From: Mycolicibacterium flavescens
GTDB taxonomy: Bacteria > Actinomycetota > Actinomycetes > Mycobacteriales > Mycobacteriaceae
Direction of reading: 5' to 3'
Assembly (NCBI RefSeq): GCF_001722335.1
Contig: NZ_MIHA01000009.1
Coordinates: 1 to 64,000, forward strand
Length of the DNA stretch: 64,000 nucleotides
Part shown: in pieces, positions 9,814-19,524 of the stretch
Position numbering within the stretch: the stretch's first letter is position 1
Layout: every line of letters begins with the position of its first letter
Program-made: the position numbers and the translations under genes
The notes under the pieces: generated by a model
Told to the model about the DNA's origin: nothing
The model's input: the letters and a program-made list of their open reading frames with translations, nothing else
Databases searched by the model: none

Positions 9814-12687
9814 GTGACCGACGCGCCGACCACCGAGACCCCGTCCCACCGTTACACCGCGGAACTGGCCGGGCGGATCGAGCGCGACTGGCAGCAGTGG
9901 TGGGACGAGCACGGGACGTTCCACGTGCCGAACCCCGTCGGGTCGCTCGCGCCGTCCGACGGCGCCGAGGTGCCCCCGGACAAGATGTTCGTCCAGGACA
10001 TGTTCCCCTACCCGTCGGGCGAGGGACTGCACGTCGGGCATCCGCTGGGCTACATCGCCACCGACGTCTACGCCCGGTACTTCCGGATGACCGGCCGCAA
10101 CGTGTTGCACGCGTTGGGTTTCGACGCGTTCGGGCTGCCTGCCGAGCAGTACGCGATCCAGACCGGGACGCATCCGCGGGTGCGCACCGAGGCCAACATC
10201 GTCAACTTCCGTCGCCAGCTGGGCCGGCTCGGGTTCGGCCACGACTCACGGCGCAGCTTCTCCACCACCGACGTCGACTACTACAAGTGGACGCAGTGGA
10301 TCTTCCTGCAGATCTACAACGCGTGGTTCGACCCCGACGTCAACCGGGCCCGGCCGATCTCCGAGCTGATCGCAGAGTTCGAATCCGGGACAAGGTCTTT
10401 GGACGACGGCCGCGACTGGGCGTCGTTGTCGGCGGGCGAGCGCGCCGACGTCGTCGACGGGTTCCGGCTGGTGTACCGCGCCGACTCGCTGGTGAACTGG
10501 TGCCCCGGACTGGGCACCGTGCTGGCCAACGAGGAGGTCACCTCCGACGGGCGCAGCGAGCGCGGCAACTTCCCGGTGTTCCGAAAACGGTTGCGGCAGT
10601 GGATGATGCGTATCACCGCATACTCGGACCGACTGCTCGACGACCTCGACCTGCTGGACTGGCCGGACAAGGTCAAGGCCATGCAGCGCAACTGGATCGG
10701 CCGCTCGACGGGCGCGTCTGTCCTGTTCGCCACCGATGCCGGCGACATCGAGGTGTTCACCACGCGCCCGGACACGCTGTTCGGCGCGACGTACATGGTG
10801 CTGGCACCCGAGCACGACCTGGTCGACGAACTGGTCGCCGACCGGTGGCCCGACGGCGTCGACGAACGATGGACCTCCGGCGCCGCGACGCCCGCCGAGG
10901 CGGTGGCCGCCTACCGGGCGTCGATCGCGGCCAAGTCCGACCTCGAGCGCCAGGAGAACAAGACCAAGACCGGCGTGTTCACCGGTGCCTACGCCACGAA
11001 TCCGGCGAACAAACAACAGGTTCCGGTGTTCATCGCCGACTACGTGCTGGCCGGTTACGGCACCGGCGCGATCATGGCGGTGCCGGGGCACGATCTGCGC
11101 GACTGGGAGTTCGCCAACGCGTTCGGGCTGCCGATCGTCGAGGTGATCTCCGGCGGTGACGTGTCCGAGGCGGCCTACACCGGTGACGGGGAACTGGTGA
11201 ACTCCGGTGAGCTCAATGGTTTGAGCGTCACGTCGGCCAAGGAGGCGATCACCAACCGGCTGAGCGCCGAGGGCCGCGGCCGCCCGCGCGTGGAATACAA
11301 GCTGCGGGACTGGCTGTTCGCCCGGCAGCGTTACTGGGGCGAACCGTTCCCGATCGTCTACGACGAGGACGGGCGGGCGCACCCGCTGCCCGAATCGGCG
11401 CTGCCGGTGGAACTGCCCGACGTGCCCGACTATTCGCCGGTGCTGTTCGATCCCGACGACGCCGACAGCGAGCCGTCGCCGCCGCTGAACAAGGCGACCG
11501 ACTGGGTCAACGTCGAGCTGGACCTCGGCGACGGGCCCAAGCCCTACACGCGTGACACCAACGTGATGCCGCAGTGGGCGGGCAGCTCCTGGTACGAGCT
11601 GCGCTACACCGACCCGTACAACGCAGATGAATTGTGCGCCAAGGAGAACGAGGCGTACTGGATGGGTCCGCGGACCGCCGAGCACGGCGCCGACGACCCG
11701 GGCGGCGTGGACCTGTACGTCGGCGGCGTCGAGCACGCGGTGCTGCACCTGCTGTATTCGCGGTTCTGGCACAAGGTGCTCTACGACCTCGGACATGTCA
11801 CCTCGCGCGAGCCGTACCGCCGGCTGGTGAACCAGGGTTACATCCAGGCGTTCGCGTACACCGACTCCCGCGGGGCGTATGTGCCGGCCGCGGAAGTCGT
11901 TGAGCGCGAAGGGAAGTTCTACTGGCGTCCGTCCGATGTCGCCGACGGGTCGGCTCCGGGACCCGACGGTGAGATCGAGGTCTTCCAGGAGTTCGGCAAG
12001 ATCGGCAAGAGCCTGAAGAACTCGGTGTCGCCCGACGAGATCTGCGACAACTACGGCGCCGACACCCTGCGCGTCTACGAGATGTCGATGGGACCGTTGG
12101 AGGCGTCGCGGCCGTGGGCCACCAAGGACGTCGTCGGCGCGCACCGGTTCCTGCAGAGGGTGTGGCGGCTGGTGGTCGACGAGGAGACCGGCGCCAACCG
12201 TGTCGCCGAGCACGAGGCGATCGACGACGAGACGCTGAAGTTGTTGCACCGCACCATCGCCGGCGTGTCCGACGACTACACGAACCTGCGCAACAACACC
12301 GCTGCGGCCAAGCTCATCGAGTACACCAACCATCTGACCAAGCAGGGTGTGACGGCCCGCGGGGCGTTGGAGCCGCTGGTGCTGATGGTGGCGCCGCTCG
12401 CACCGCATCTGGCCGAGGAGCTGTGGCGTCGGCTGGGGCACGACACGTCGCTGGCGCACGGACCGTTCCCGGTGGCCGACCCGCAGTACCTTGTCGAGGA
12501 CACCGTCGAGTACCCGGTGCAGGTGAACGGCAAGGTGCGCGGGCGGATCACCGTCGCCGCCGACGCCGACGCCGATGCGCTCGAGTCTGCGGCGTTGGCC
12601 GACGAGAAGGTGCAGGCGTTCCTCAACGGGGCGACGCCGAAGAAGGTGATCGTGGTCGCCGGCCGCCTCGTCAACATCGTCCTGTGA
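9814..12687 (+). CDS. leuS: Leucyl-tRNA synthetase
   Basis: A class Ia aminoacyl-tRNA synthetase of 957 aa that charges tRNA-Leu. The HIGH-type motif is visible as [16 protein letters not shown] (HVGH near residue 71). The CP1 editing domain occupies roughly residues 290-500. The KMSKS-type loop appears as [15 protein letters not shown] near residue 730. A C-terminal anticodon-binding domain ends in [10 protein letters not shown]. Length and position (after mtc28, divergent) match Mtb Rv0041. GTG 9814 is chosen because the protein aligns from [10 protein letters not shown] onwards and the preceding sequence looks like a promoter. Confidence 0.97.
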   Translation: MTDAPTTETPSHRYTAELAGRIERDWQQWWDEHGTFHVPNPVGSLAPSDGAEVPPDKMFVQDMFPYPSGEGLHVGHPLGYIATDVYARYFRMTGRNVLHALGFDAFGLPAEQYAIQTGTHPRVRTEANIVNFRRQLGRLGFGHDSRRSFSTTDVDYYKWTQWIFLQIYNAWFDPDVNRARPISELIAEFESGTRSLDDGRDWASLSAGERADVVDGFRLVYRADSLVNWCPGLGTVLANEEVTSDGRSERGNFPVFRKRLRQWMMRITAYSDRLLDDLDLLDWPDKVKAMQRNWIGRSTGASVLFATDAGDIEVFTTRPDTLFGATYMVLAPEHDLVDELVADRWPDGVDERWTSGAATPAEAVAAYRASIAAKSDLERQENKTKTGVFTGAYATNPANKQQVPVFIADYVLAGYGTGAIMAVPGHDLRDWEFANAFGLPIVEVISGGDVSEAAYTGDGELVNSGELNGLSVTSAKEAITNRLSAEGRGRPRVEYKLRDWLFARQRYWGEPFPIVYDEDGRAHPLPESALPVELPDVPDYSPVLFDPDDADSEPSPPLNKATDWVNVELDLGDGPKPYTRDTNVMPQWAGSSWYELRYTDPYNADELCAKENEAYWMGPRTAEHGADDPGGVDLYVGGVEHAVLHLLYSRFWHKVLYDLGHVTSREPYRRLVNQGYIQAFAYTDSRGAYVPAAEVVEREGKFYWRPSDVADGSAPGPDGEIEVFQEFGKIGKSLKNSVSPDEICDNYGADTLRVYEMSMGPLEASRPWATKDVVGAHRFLQRVWRLVVDEETGANRVAEHEAIDDETLKLLHRTIAGVSDDYTNLRNNTAAAKLIEYTNHLTKQGVTARGALEPLVLMVAPLAPHLAEELWRRLGHDTSLAHGPFPVADPQYLVEDTVEYPVQVNGKVRGRITVAADADADALESAALADEKVQAFLNGATPKKVIVVAGRLVNIVL

Positions 12688-12779
12688 TTTCGGCGCGCTA
12701 CCTGTCGCCCAGCGATCAGTAGCGCCCCCAAGCCACCCGGCAGGGAACCGACCGGGCAGTCGCGCGCGTCCAACCGTGC

Positions 12780-13649
12780 GTGCTTTCAGAGTTTCTACGA
12801 GCGCAGGACGGCGTCATCACGTCGGCGCAGGCACGTCGCGCCGGCCTCAGTGACCAGTCGGTGCAGCGACGCGTGCGGACCGGGCGATGGCGGCGGTGCT
12901 CGAAAGGCGTCTACTTCGTCGACGATCGCGAGTTCACCGACGCGGCGCGAGTGCGTGCGGGCGTCTGGGGCTACGGACCAACTGCGGCTGCCAGCGGTCT
13001 GACTGCGGCGTGGTGGCACGGTCTGACCCAGTACGCGCCCGACATCGTGGACGTCACCGCAAGCCGGACCGTACATGGTCGCTGCCACACGGGAACTCGC
13101 TTACGGCGCCGGGACCTCGATCCGCGCGACGTTGTGGAGTTGCGAGCGCTGCGAGTCACCGCCAAACCGCTGACTGTGCTCGAGTCGGCAATCGTGCGGC
13201 CCGGGGGAGCCAAACTGCTGGACAACGCGTTGCAACGGCACGTCGACCTCCGCGACCTGTGGAGCGCTCAAGTCCGCAACAAGGGTCGCTACGGCTCACC
13301 GGTGGCGCGGATGCTCCTACAGGCGGCGGCCGACGGCGCCCGCTCCGCGGCCGAACGGCTTCTCGTCAAGTTGTTGATGAAAGCGGGGATCACCGGCTGG
13401 AAGGCGAATTATCCCGTCGGACGTTACAAGGTCGACGTGGGCTTCCCAGAAGCGATGCTCGCGTTGGAGACCGACGGCTGGGCGTTCCACTCCGATGCTG
13501 AGGTGTTTCAGACCGACCGTAAGCGGCAGAACGCGATCATCCTGCTCGGCTGGCAGATCCTGCGCTTCACGTGGCTCGACCTGACGGTCTACCCGGACCG
13601 GGTGATCACGTCCATTCGCCAGGCGCTTCGGTGCGCTGCCAGTCGCTGA
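12780..13649 (+). CDS. AbiEi-like winged-helix + DUF559 (Vsr-like) domain protein
   Basis: A 289-aa protein. The N-terminal segment (about 5-50) has the winged-helix pattern of AbiEi-type antitoxin domains, with ITSAQARRAGLS followed by RRVRTGRWRR. The C-terminal 100 residues carry a DUF559 / Vsr-like endonuclease fold signature: VDVGFPEAMLALETDGWAFH, followed by DRKRQNAIILLGW. Such proteins are abundant and orphan in actinobacteria, and their function is unknown. A nuclease role is plausible because the E-T-D-G-W-x-H region matches the family core, but no partner AbiEii toxin is encoded nearby. It sits between leuS and an SDR gene and has no counterpart in the Mtb leuS neighbourhood, so it is accessory. 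Confidence 0.75.
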   Translation: MLSEFLRAQDGVITSAQARRAGLSDQSVQRRVRTGRWRRCSKGVYFVDDREFTDAARVRAGVWGYGPTAAASGLTAAWWHGLTQYAPDIVDVTASRTVHGRCHTGTRLRRRDLDPRDVVELRALRVTAKPLTVLESAIVRPGGAKLLDNALQRHVDLRDLWSAQVRNKGRYGSPVARMLLQAAADGARSAAERLLVKLLMKAGITGWKANYPVGRYKVDVGFPEAMLALETDGWAFHSDAEVFQTDRKRQNAIILLGWQILRFTWLDLTVYPDRVITSIRQALRCAASR

Positions 13650-13677
13650 GCGATCGGATGCGCACCGAAATCGCAGA

Positions 13678-14343
13678 TTAGCGGGGGCGGACGATCACCT
13701 CGTGGACGTGGGCGTCCGACGGTGAGTGCACCGCCTCGGCGATCACCCGCGCGACGCTCTCGACGCTCAGGAACCGCGACGGGTCGTAGTCCCCGCCTTC
13801 GTAGGCCACCAGACCCTCCTGCATCTCGGTGGCGATCCGCCCGGGATGCACCGACGTCACCCGCAGCGACGGTTCGTCGTTGCGCAGGGAGTCGGCGAAC
13901 GACCGCAGCGCGAACTTGCTCGCCGAGTACGACGCCAGACCCGGCGACGCGTTGATCCCCGAACCGGAGTTCACGAACACCACGTGACCGTCCGCCGCAC
14001 GCAGCGCCGGCAGCAGCGCGAGCGTGAGCGCAACGGCGCCAATGACATTCACCTCCATGCTGGTGCGCCACTCGTCGACCGTCGACTCGGCCACCCGGCC
14101 CGGAAACGCGACACCCGCGTTGTGGATCAGTACGTCGAGTTCGACGATCGGCTCCACCGCAGCGTCGATACTCGAAACGTCGGTCAGATCGACGGGCCAC
14201 GTCGTCGCGCCGAACCGGCCCGCCACCTCGTCCAGTTGAGCTGACGGCCGCCCGGCCAGAAACAGCGTGTGGGTGGGCGCGAGCGCGGTCGCAATCGCCG
14301 CGCCGAGCCCTCGCGAGGCCCCGGTGATCATCGCGGTCGGCAT
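13678..14343 (-). CDS. Short-chain dehydrogenase/reductase
   Basis: A classical SDR of about 221 aa. The nucleotide-binding motif TGASRGLG is near the N terminus and the structural NAG (IHNAGVAFP) near residue 80. The catalytic motif is YSASK near residue 140, preceded by an active-site Ser in VNSGSGI. ATG 14343 places the Rossmann strand (PTAMITGASRG) immediately at the start; an upstream ATG in the same frame would add six residues. The substrate is unknown. It is divergent from the glucosylglycerate hydrolase gene. Confidence 0.85.
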   Translation of the reverse strand: MPTAMITGASRGLGAAIATALAPTHTLFLAGRPSAQLDEVAGRFGATTWPVDLTDVSSIDAAVEPIVELDVLIHNAGVAFPGRVAESTVDEWRTSMEVNVIGAVALTLALLPALRAADGHVVFVNSGSGINASPGLASYSASKFALRSFADSLRNDEPSLRVTSVHPGRIATEMQEGLVAYEGGDYDPSRFLSVESVARVIAEAVHSPSDAHVHEVIVRPR

Positions 14344-14408
14344 GACTGTGACCGTACACAAGCCCCACCACCCTGCGTTTCGGCCTCGCGGGACGCATCA
14401 TGGAACGG

Positions 14409-15749
14409 ATGCCACCCGACCACAGCTTCGCGCCCACGCAGCTCGCCGCCCGCGCCGCCTACCTACTGCGCGGCAACGACCTGGGCACCATGACCACCGC
14501 GGCCCCGCTGCTGTACCCGCACATGTGGAGCTGGGACGCGGCGTTCGTGGCGATCGGGCTGGCCCCGCTGAGCGTCGAGCGCGCGGTCGTCGAGCTGGAC
14601 ACGCTGCTGTCGGCGCAGTGGAGCAACGGGATGATCCCGCACATCGTGTTCGCCAACGGGGTCGACGGCTACTTCCCGGGCCCGGCGCGGTGGGCCACCT
14701 CCGCGCTGGCCGCGCACGCCCCGCGCAACCGGCACACCTCGGGCATCACCCAGCCGCCGGTGCACGCGATCGCCGTGCAGCGCATCCTCGACCACGCCCG
14801 CACCCGCGGCCGCTCCACCCGCGCGGTCGCCGAGGCGTTCCTGGACCGCCGCTGGGACGATCTGGTCAATTGGCACCGCTGGCTGGCCGAGGCGCGCGAT
14901 CCGAACCAGCACGGCCGGGTCACGCTGTACCACGGCTGGGAGTCCGGCATGGACAACTCGCCGCGCTGGGACGGCGCCTACGCCAACGTGATTCCCGGCA
15001 CGGTGCCCGAATACCAGCGCGAGGACAACACGATCGTCACCGACGCCTCGCAGCGGCCGTCGGACCTGGAGTACGACCGCTACCTGTGGCTGCTCGAAGA
15101 GATGAAATCGGCCCGCTACGACGACGATCTGCTGCCGAAGGTGATGAGCTTCGCGGTCGAGGACGTGTTCGTCTCGGCCATTCTCGCGGTGGCGTGCGAC
15201 GTGCTCGCCGAGATCGGCGAGGACTACCACAGGCCCAAGGCCGACGTCCGCGACCTGTACTCCTGGGGCGAGCGGTTCCGCGCCGGCGTCATCGAATCGA
15301 CCGATGAAAGAACAGGCGCAGCAAGGGATTACGACGTCCGCGCCGACCAGTGGATCGCCACGGAGACGGTCGCGCAGTTCGCGCCGCTGCTGTGCGGCGG
15401 GCTGCCGCACGACCGCGAACGCGCGCTGGTGAAACTGCTGGAGGGGCCGCGGTTCTGCGCGCACCCGGATCTCAAGTACGCCAGCATCCCGTCGACCTCG
15501 CCGGTGTCGCGCGATTTCCGGCCCCGCGAGTACTGGCGCGGGCCGGTGTGGCCGGTGATGACGTGGCTGTTCTCCTGGTGTTTCGCCCGGCGCGGCTGGG
15601 CCGAGCGGTCCCGGATCCTGCGGCAGGAGGGACTGCGCCAGGCCAGCGACGGCACCTTCGCCGAGTACTACGAACCGTTCACCGGTGAGCCGCTGGGCAG
15701 TATGCAGCAGTCGTGGACGGCCGCGGCGGTGCTGGACTGGCTCGGGTAA
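14409..15749 (+). CDS. ggH: Glucosylglycerate hydrolase (GH63 family)
   Basis: A 446-aa (alpha/alpha)6-barrel glycoside hydrolase of family GH63 resembling the mycobacterial glucosylglycerate hydrolase characterised from the rapid grower M. hassiacum. That enzyme releases glucose and glycerate from the compatible solute glucosylglycerate, which is mobilised on recovery from nitrogen limitation. With ATG 14409 as residue 1, the Asp of SGMDNSPRW is residue 182 and the Glu of GTFAEYYEP is residue 419, the catalytic pair I recall for the M. hassiacum enzyme. An upstream ATG at 14400 would add three residues and break that numbering. The gene is absent from the Mtb leuS-Rv0042c interval. Its stop abuts the MarR gene convergently. 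Confidence 0.85.
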   Translation: MPPDHSFAPTQLAARAAYLLRGNDLGTMTTAAPLLYPHMWSWDAAFVAIGLAPLSVERAVVELDTLLSAQWSNGMIPHIVFANGVDGYFPGPARWATSALAAHAPRNRHTSGITQPPVHAIAVQRILDHARTRGRSTRAVAEAFLDRRWDDLVNWHRWLAEARDPNQHGRVTLYHGWESGMDNSPRWDGAYANVIPGTVPEYQREDNTIVTDASQRPSDLEYDRYLWLLEEMKSARYDDDLLPKVMSFAVEDVFVSAILAVACDVLAEIGEDYHRPKADVRDLYSWGERFRAGVIESTDERTGAARDYDVRADQWIATETVAQFAPLLCGGLPHDRERALVKLLEGPRFCAHPDLKYASIPSTSPVSRDFRPREYWRGPVWPVMTWLFSWCFARRGWAERSRILRQEGLRQASDGTFAEYYEPFTGEPLGSMQQSWTAAAVLDWLG

Positions 15750-16196
15750 CTACTCGGCCAACCGCTCCAGCGGGGCCAGCGCCTTGGTCAGCGTGTCCAA
15801 CTCCTCCTGGCTGAGCCGCGACAGCAGCGTCGCCAGATAGCCGCGACGGACCTCGAGCGCCTCCTGATGCTGGGCGCGGCCCTCCGGCGTGATGTCGACG
15901 AGCACAGCCCGCAGGTCAGAGGGGTCGCGGGAGCGTTTGACCAGCCCGAGTTTCTCGAGCCGGCGGATCGCGACGGTCGTCGTCGGGGTGCGCACCCGCT
16001 CGTGGGCGGCCAGGTCGGTCATCCGCATCGGGCCCTGCTCCAGCAGGGTCAGCAGGATCGACAGCTGGGCCAGGGTGAGGTCACCGGCTTCGGTGCGGTT
16101 GGTGTCGCTTCGCCGCAGCACGGAGAACACCCGGGACAGCACACGCTGCAGCTCCCCCGACAGTTCCGCGACCTGCGATTCGACCACATCCGCCAT
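15750..16196 (-). CDS. MarR-family transcriptional regulator (Rv0042c-like)
   Basis: A 148-aa winged-helix regulator. Helices 1-2 include LAQLSILLTLLEQGPMRMTDL, the recognition region is ERVRTPTTTVAIRRLEKLGLV, and the wing is KRSRDPSDLRAVLVDITPEG. All fit the MarR fold, and the position corresponds to Rv0042c. The ligand is unknown. The stop directly follows the stop of the convergent glucosylglycerate hydrolase. The gene downstream in the reading direction is on the other strand, so it is probably monocistronic. Confidence 0.88.
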   Translation of the reverse strand: MADVVESQVAELSGELQRVLSRVFSVLRRSDTNRTEAGDLTLAQLSILLTLLEQGPMRMTDLAAHERVRTPTTTVAIRRLEKLGLVKRSRDPSDLRAVLVDITPEGRAQHQEALEVRRGYLATLLSRLSQEELDTLTKALAPLERLAE

Positions 16197-16253
16197 AACT
16201 TCGGCAGTCTAACCTGTCGGTCGCTGCCACGATGCGTGACGGCGGCGTAAATG

Positions 16254-16988
16254 TCAGAGAACTTGCGACAAAAACCGCTGCAGACGCTCGGTTTGCGCGT
16301 CGTCGAAGAGCTGCTCGGGCGCGCCGGCCTCGACGACCTTGCCGTGGTCCATGAACACCACCGCGTTCGCGGTCGACCGGGCGAAGCCCATCTCGTGGGT
16401 GACCACCACCATCGTCATCCCGTCCGAGCCCAGGTCGGCGATCAGCGCGAGAATCCCCTTGACCAGTTCCGGATCGAGCGCCGAGGTGGCTTCGTCGAAG
16501 AACATCACCTGCGGGGCCATCGCCAGCGCGCGGGCGATCGCCACCCGCTGCTGCTGCCCACCGGAGAGCGTGGTCGGCCGCACTTCGGCCTTGTGCCGCA
16601 GACCGACCCGGTCCAGCTGTGCCATCCCGAGCTCGCGTGCCTGTTCGGCGCTGAGCCGTTTGAGTTTGCGCGGCGCCAGCGTCACGTTGTCGAGCACGGT
16701 GCGGTGCGGAAACAGGTTGAAGTTCTGGAACACCATGCCGATTCGCTGCCGCAGCTCGTCGGGGTTGTCGGCGAGCACGGACCGGCCGTCGAGCAGGATG
16801 TCGCCGCTGTCGGGTTCGTACAGTCGGTTCAGGGTGCGCAGCAGCGTGGACTTACCCGACCCCGACGGGCCGATCACCGCGGTGGTGGTGCCCGCCGGCA
16901 CGTCCAGGTCAACACCGCGCAACACCTTGTTCGGCCCGAACGACAGGTGAAGGTCGTTGGCGCTCAACGACACCGGATCGAAGGCCAT
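16254..16988 (-). CDS. Polar amino-acid ABC transporter ATPase (GlnQ-like)
   Basis: A 244-aa ATP-binding subunit. Walker A is GPSGSGKST (near residue 40), the signature is LSGGQQQRVAIARALA (near 145), Walker B is VMFFDEATSALD, and the switch histidine is in VVVTHEMGFAR. These match the GlnQ/HisP subfamily for polar amino acids. Its ATG overlaps the TGA of the upstream fused binding protein-permease as ATGA, so the two form one importer operon. The specific amino acid cannot be told from sequence. Confidence 0.92.
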   Translation of the reverse strand: MAFDPVSLSANDLHLSFGPNKVLRGVDLDVPAGTTTAVIGPSGSGKSTLLRTLNRLYEPDSGDILLDGRSVLADNPDELRQRIGMVFQNFNLFPHRTVLDNVTLAPRKLKRLSAEQARELGMAQLDRVGLRHKAEVRPTTLSGGQQQRVAIARALAMAPQVMFFDEATSALDPELVKGILALIADLGSDGMTMVVVTHEMGFARSTANAVVFMDHGKVVEAGAPEQLFDDAQTERLQRFLSQVL

Positions 16989-18781
16989 CAGATCATCTCC
17001 TGGGATGTGGACAGCTGCAGCGGATCCTCCTCGGTGGGTTTTCGGCCGCGCCGCAACCGGTCGTCGATGAAGTTGACCAGATGGGTCAGCGGCACGGTCA
17101 GCATCAGGTAGAAGAAGCCGGCGGCCACCAGCGGCGACAGGCTGCCGGTCTGCGCGTTGAGGTCGCGGCCGACCTGGAACAGCTCACGCTGGTTGGCCAC
17201 CAGACCGAGGAAGTACACCAGCGAGGACGCCTTGAGCAGCGAGATGAACTGGTTCATCAGCGCGGGCAGCACTCGCCGCACGCCCTGCGGCACGACCACC
17301 AGCTGCATCGCCGACCGATACGAAAAGCCCAGTGCGCGTGAGGCTTCCAGCTGGCCGGGTTCGACGCTCTGGATGCCGGACCGGAAGATCTCGCCGACGT
17401 AGGCCGCGGCCATCAAACCGAGCGCGGCGATGCCCAGCGGGAACGGGTTGTTACCCGTCAATCCGCCGACGATCGGGCCGACACCGAGCCCGATCAGCAG
17501 GATGATCACCACCTCGGGCAGCCCGCGGAAGATGTCGGTGTACACCCGCGCCGGCCACCGCAGCCAGCGGCTGCCGGAGATGCCCGCCACCGCGAGCAGC
17601 ATGCCCAGCACCAACCCGATGACGGCGGCCGACACGGTGAGGATCAGCGTGTTCGGCAGACCGGTCTTGAGCAGATCCGGTATCGCCTGCTTGTACAGAT
17701 CCCAGTCCAGGAACGCGTCTTTGAGTTGCGACAGCGTCGAGGCCGGCGCGCCGCCACCGGCCGCCGGTGCACCCTGCTGCGCCTGGTTCTCCTCGGCGAT
17801 CGCGGTGAAGTCCGGCAGCTCGGGCATCGGCGCGGCCTTGGACCCGGGCTTCCAGCCCGGCGGCAGTTCGCGCGGCACCCAGTCGGTGTACAGCCGCGCC
17901 CAGGTGCCGTCGGCGATCACCGCGTCCAGTCCCGAGTTCAACGCGTCGATCAGCGGCTGGTTGTCCTTGGCGACCGCCCACGCCACGAAATTGTCCAAGC
18001 TGAACGTGTTTTCGATGATCTGCGCGGGATCGCCGGGCTGCACGGTGCCCGAGGCCTGCTGCGAGGGCGCCACCCAGGCGTCGATCTGGCGGGTCTTGAG
18101 GCTGGTGTAGACGGTGTTGTAGTCGGGGAAGATCACCGGCTGCAGCCGCAGCGTGTCGACGAGGTAGGACTCCTGCACGGTGCCCTGCACGACGCCGATC
18201 CGCTGGCCCGGCGCCAGCTGGTCGAACCCGGTGATCGGCGATCCGGTCGGGACGACGAGCGAGAAGTACCCGAAGTCGTAGCCGTTGGTGAAACCGACGG
18301 TGCGGCGGCGGGGTTCGGTGGTGGTGATCGACGAGGAGCCGACGTCGAAGCGGCGCGACGCCACCTGCGCGAGCAGCCCGGAGAACTCGGTGCCGACGAA
18401 CTCGATCCGCAGCCCGAGCTTGCCGGCGACCGCGCGCAGCAGTTCGTTGTCGAAGCCGGTGAACTGGCCGGCCGAGTTGATGCAGATGCTGGGCGGCGCG
18501 TCCGACAGCGTGCCGACGGTCAACGTCCCGGGCGTGCTCAGGTTCAGCGCGCCGATGTCGACCGCGTCGAGCGGTTCGACGTCGGGGGTGGTGTAGCGGT
18601 CGGTCTCGGGGCCGGTCGCCGCGGCGGCCAGGTTGGTCGGCAGCGCGCTGGCGCTCTCGACGCCCGGCGGGGCGCACTGGTCGACGTTGGCGCCTGCCGG
18701 GCCGGCCAGGACCAGCCCCAGGCCGAGCAGCACCGTCAGCACCATCACGAGCGGTCGGGTCAGCCGCGCGAACGGATTCAT
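16988..18781 (-). CDS. Fused solute-binding protein/permease of an amino-acid ABC importer
   Basis: A 597-aa fusion. A signal peptide (residues 1-31, LVMVLTVLLGLGLVLAGPAGA) is followed by an SBP_bac_3 domain (about 80-330, with FTGFDNELLRAVAGKLGL and RRFDVGSSSITTTEPR). A Pro/Gly-rich linker comes next, then a BPD_transp_1 permease domain (about 370-590). In the permease, the EAA loop appears as EASRALGFSYRSAMQLVVVPQ, where it docks the ATPase. Fused GlnH-GlnP-type proteins are known in actinobacteria and firmicutes. ATG 18781 is chosen because the signal peptide begins there; longer in-frame starts add an Arg-rich leader. It is operonic with the GlnQ-like ATPase through an ATGA overlap. Confidence 0.9.
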   Translation of the reverse strand: MNPFARLTRPLVMVLTVLLGLGLVLAGPAGANVDQCAPPGVESASALPTNLAAAATGPETDRYTTPDVEPLDAVDIGALNLSTPGTLTVGTLSDAPPSICINSAGQFTGFDNELLRAVAGKLGLRIEFVGTEFSGLLAQVASRRFDVGSSSITTTEPRRRTVGFTNGYDFGYFSLVVPTGSPITGFDQLAPGQRIGVVQGTVQESYLVDTLRLQPVIFPDYNTVYTSLKTRQIDAWVAPSQQASGTVQPGDPAQIIENTFSLDNFVAWAVAKDNQPLIDALNSGLDAVIADGTWARLYTDWVPRELPPGWKPGSKAAPMPELPDFTAIAEENQAQQGAPAAGGGAPASTLSQLKDAFLDWDLYKQAIPDLLKTGLPNTLILTVSAAVIGLVLGMLLAVAGISGSRWLRWPARVYTDIFRGLPEVVIILLIGLGVGPIVGGLTGNNPFPLGIAALGLMAAAYVGEIFRSGIQSVEPGQLEASRALGFSYRSAMQLVVVPQGVRRVLPALMNQFISLLKASSLVYFLGLVANQRELFQVGRDLNAQTGSLSPLVAAGFFYLMLTVPLTHLVNFIDDRLRRGRKPTEEDPLQLSTSQEMI

Positions 18782-18804
18782 GTAAGCAACGTAACCGCGA
18801 ACGG

Positions 18805-19473
18805 TCAGAATGCGACGGGCGCGGGACGAATGACGCCGCGACGCACCAGTTCGCCCTGCATGATGCGACCCATCAGCGCGCTGCGTTTCACGCATGCGTC
18901 GCTCGCGGCCTGCGCGTCGCCGTGGCGGATTGCCGCCGTCTCGTCGTCGTAGAACGCCAGCAACGCGGCGTGGTTGTCCAGGTAGGTGCTCCAGAATGCG
19001 CGCGGCATGAACGCCTGCGAGGAGCGGATCATCGCGGCCAGTCGCGGGCCGGCGTAGGCATCGGTGATCACGCCGCGGAACTCCCAGGCGCCGTCGTGAA
19101 AGGCGCGGGTCTCCCGCGCGGCGTGCATGGTGCCCGCCAATGCGGCCAGCGACTCGATCACCTGCGGGTCCCGCGCGGCGGCCGCCCGCGCCGACGCCAT
19201 TCCGGTGAGCATGCCGTGGATCTCGTGGTGTTCGCGCACGACGGCTTCGTCGAAGCGTTCGACGAACGCGCCGCGGTGATAACGGGTGGACAAAATGCCG
19301 TCGTGCTCGAGTTGCACCACGGCTTCTTGGATCGGCACGCGGGACAACCCGAGTTCGTGGGCAATCTCATTGCGGTCGACCCGGTCACCGGACCGGAGTT
19401 TGCCAGTCAGAACCAGATTGACCACGTGCGCGACCACAAGGTCTTTTTCCTTGACCCCGTACTTCTTGGGCAT
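18805..19473 (-). CDS. GntR/FadR-family regulator (Rv0043c-like)
   Basis: A 222-aa regulator. The N-terminal winged helix (about 10-75, [20 protein letters not shown] then [13 protein letters not shown]) is typical of GntR. The C-terminal all-helical FCD ligand-binding domain has metal-binding His/Asp positions ([11 protein letters not shown]). The position corresponds to Rv0043c. It ends 23 bp before the fused ABC transporter gene on the same strand, so it may be co-transcribed with and regulate that importer. That link is inference from spacing. Confidence 0.85.
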   Translation of the reverse strand: MPKKYGVKEKDLVVAHVVNLVLTGKLRSGDRVDRNEIAHELGLSRVPIQEAVVQLEHDGILSTRYHRGAFVERFDEAVVREHHEIHGMLTGMASARAAAARDPQVIESLAALAGTMHAARETRAFHDGAWEFRGVITDAYAGPRLAAMIRSSQAFMPRAFWSTYLDNHAALLAFYDDETAAIRHGDAQAASDACVKRSALMGRIMQGELVRRGVIRPAPVAF

Positions 19474-19524
19474 GGCGGCGACAGCCTCTCACGCAGACTG
19501 CCCCGCCGTGGCGATTTCGACGCT

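Noticed and set aside
10246..12459. 737-codon minus-strand frame opposite leuS
   Set aside because: Shadow of the leucyl-tRNA synthetase; no recognisable motif.
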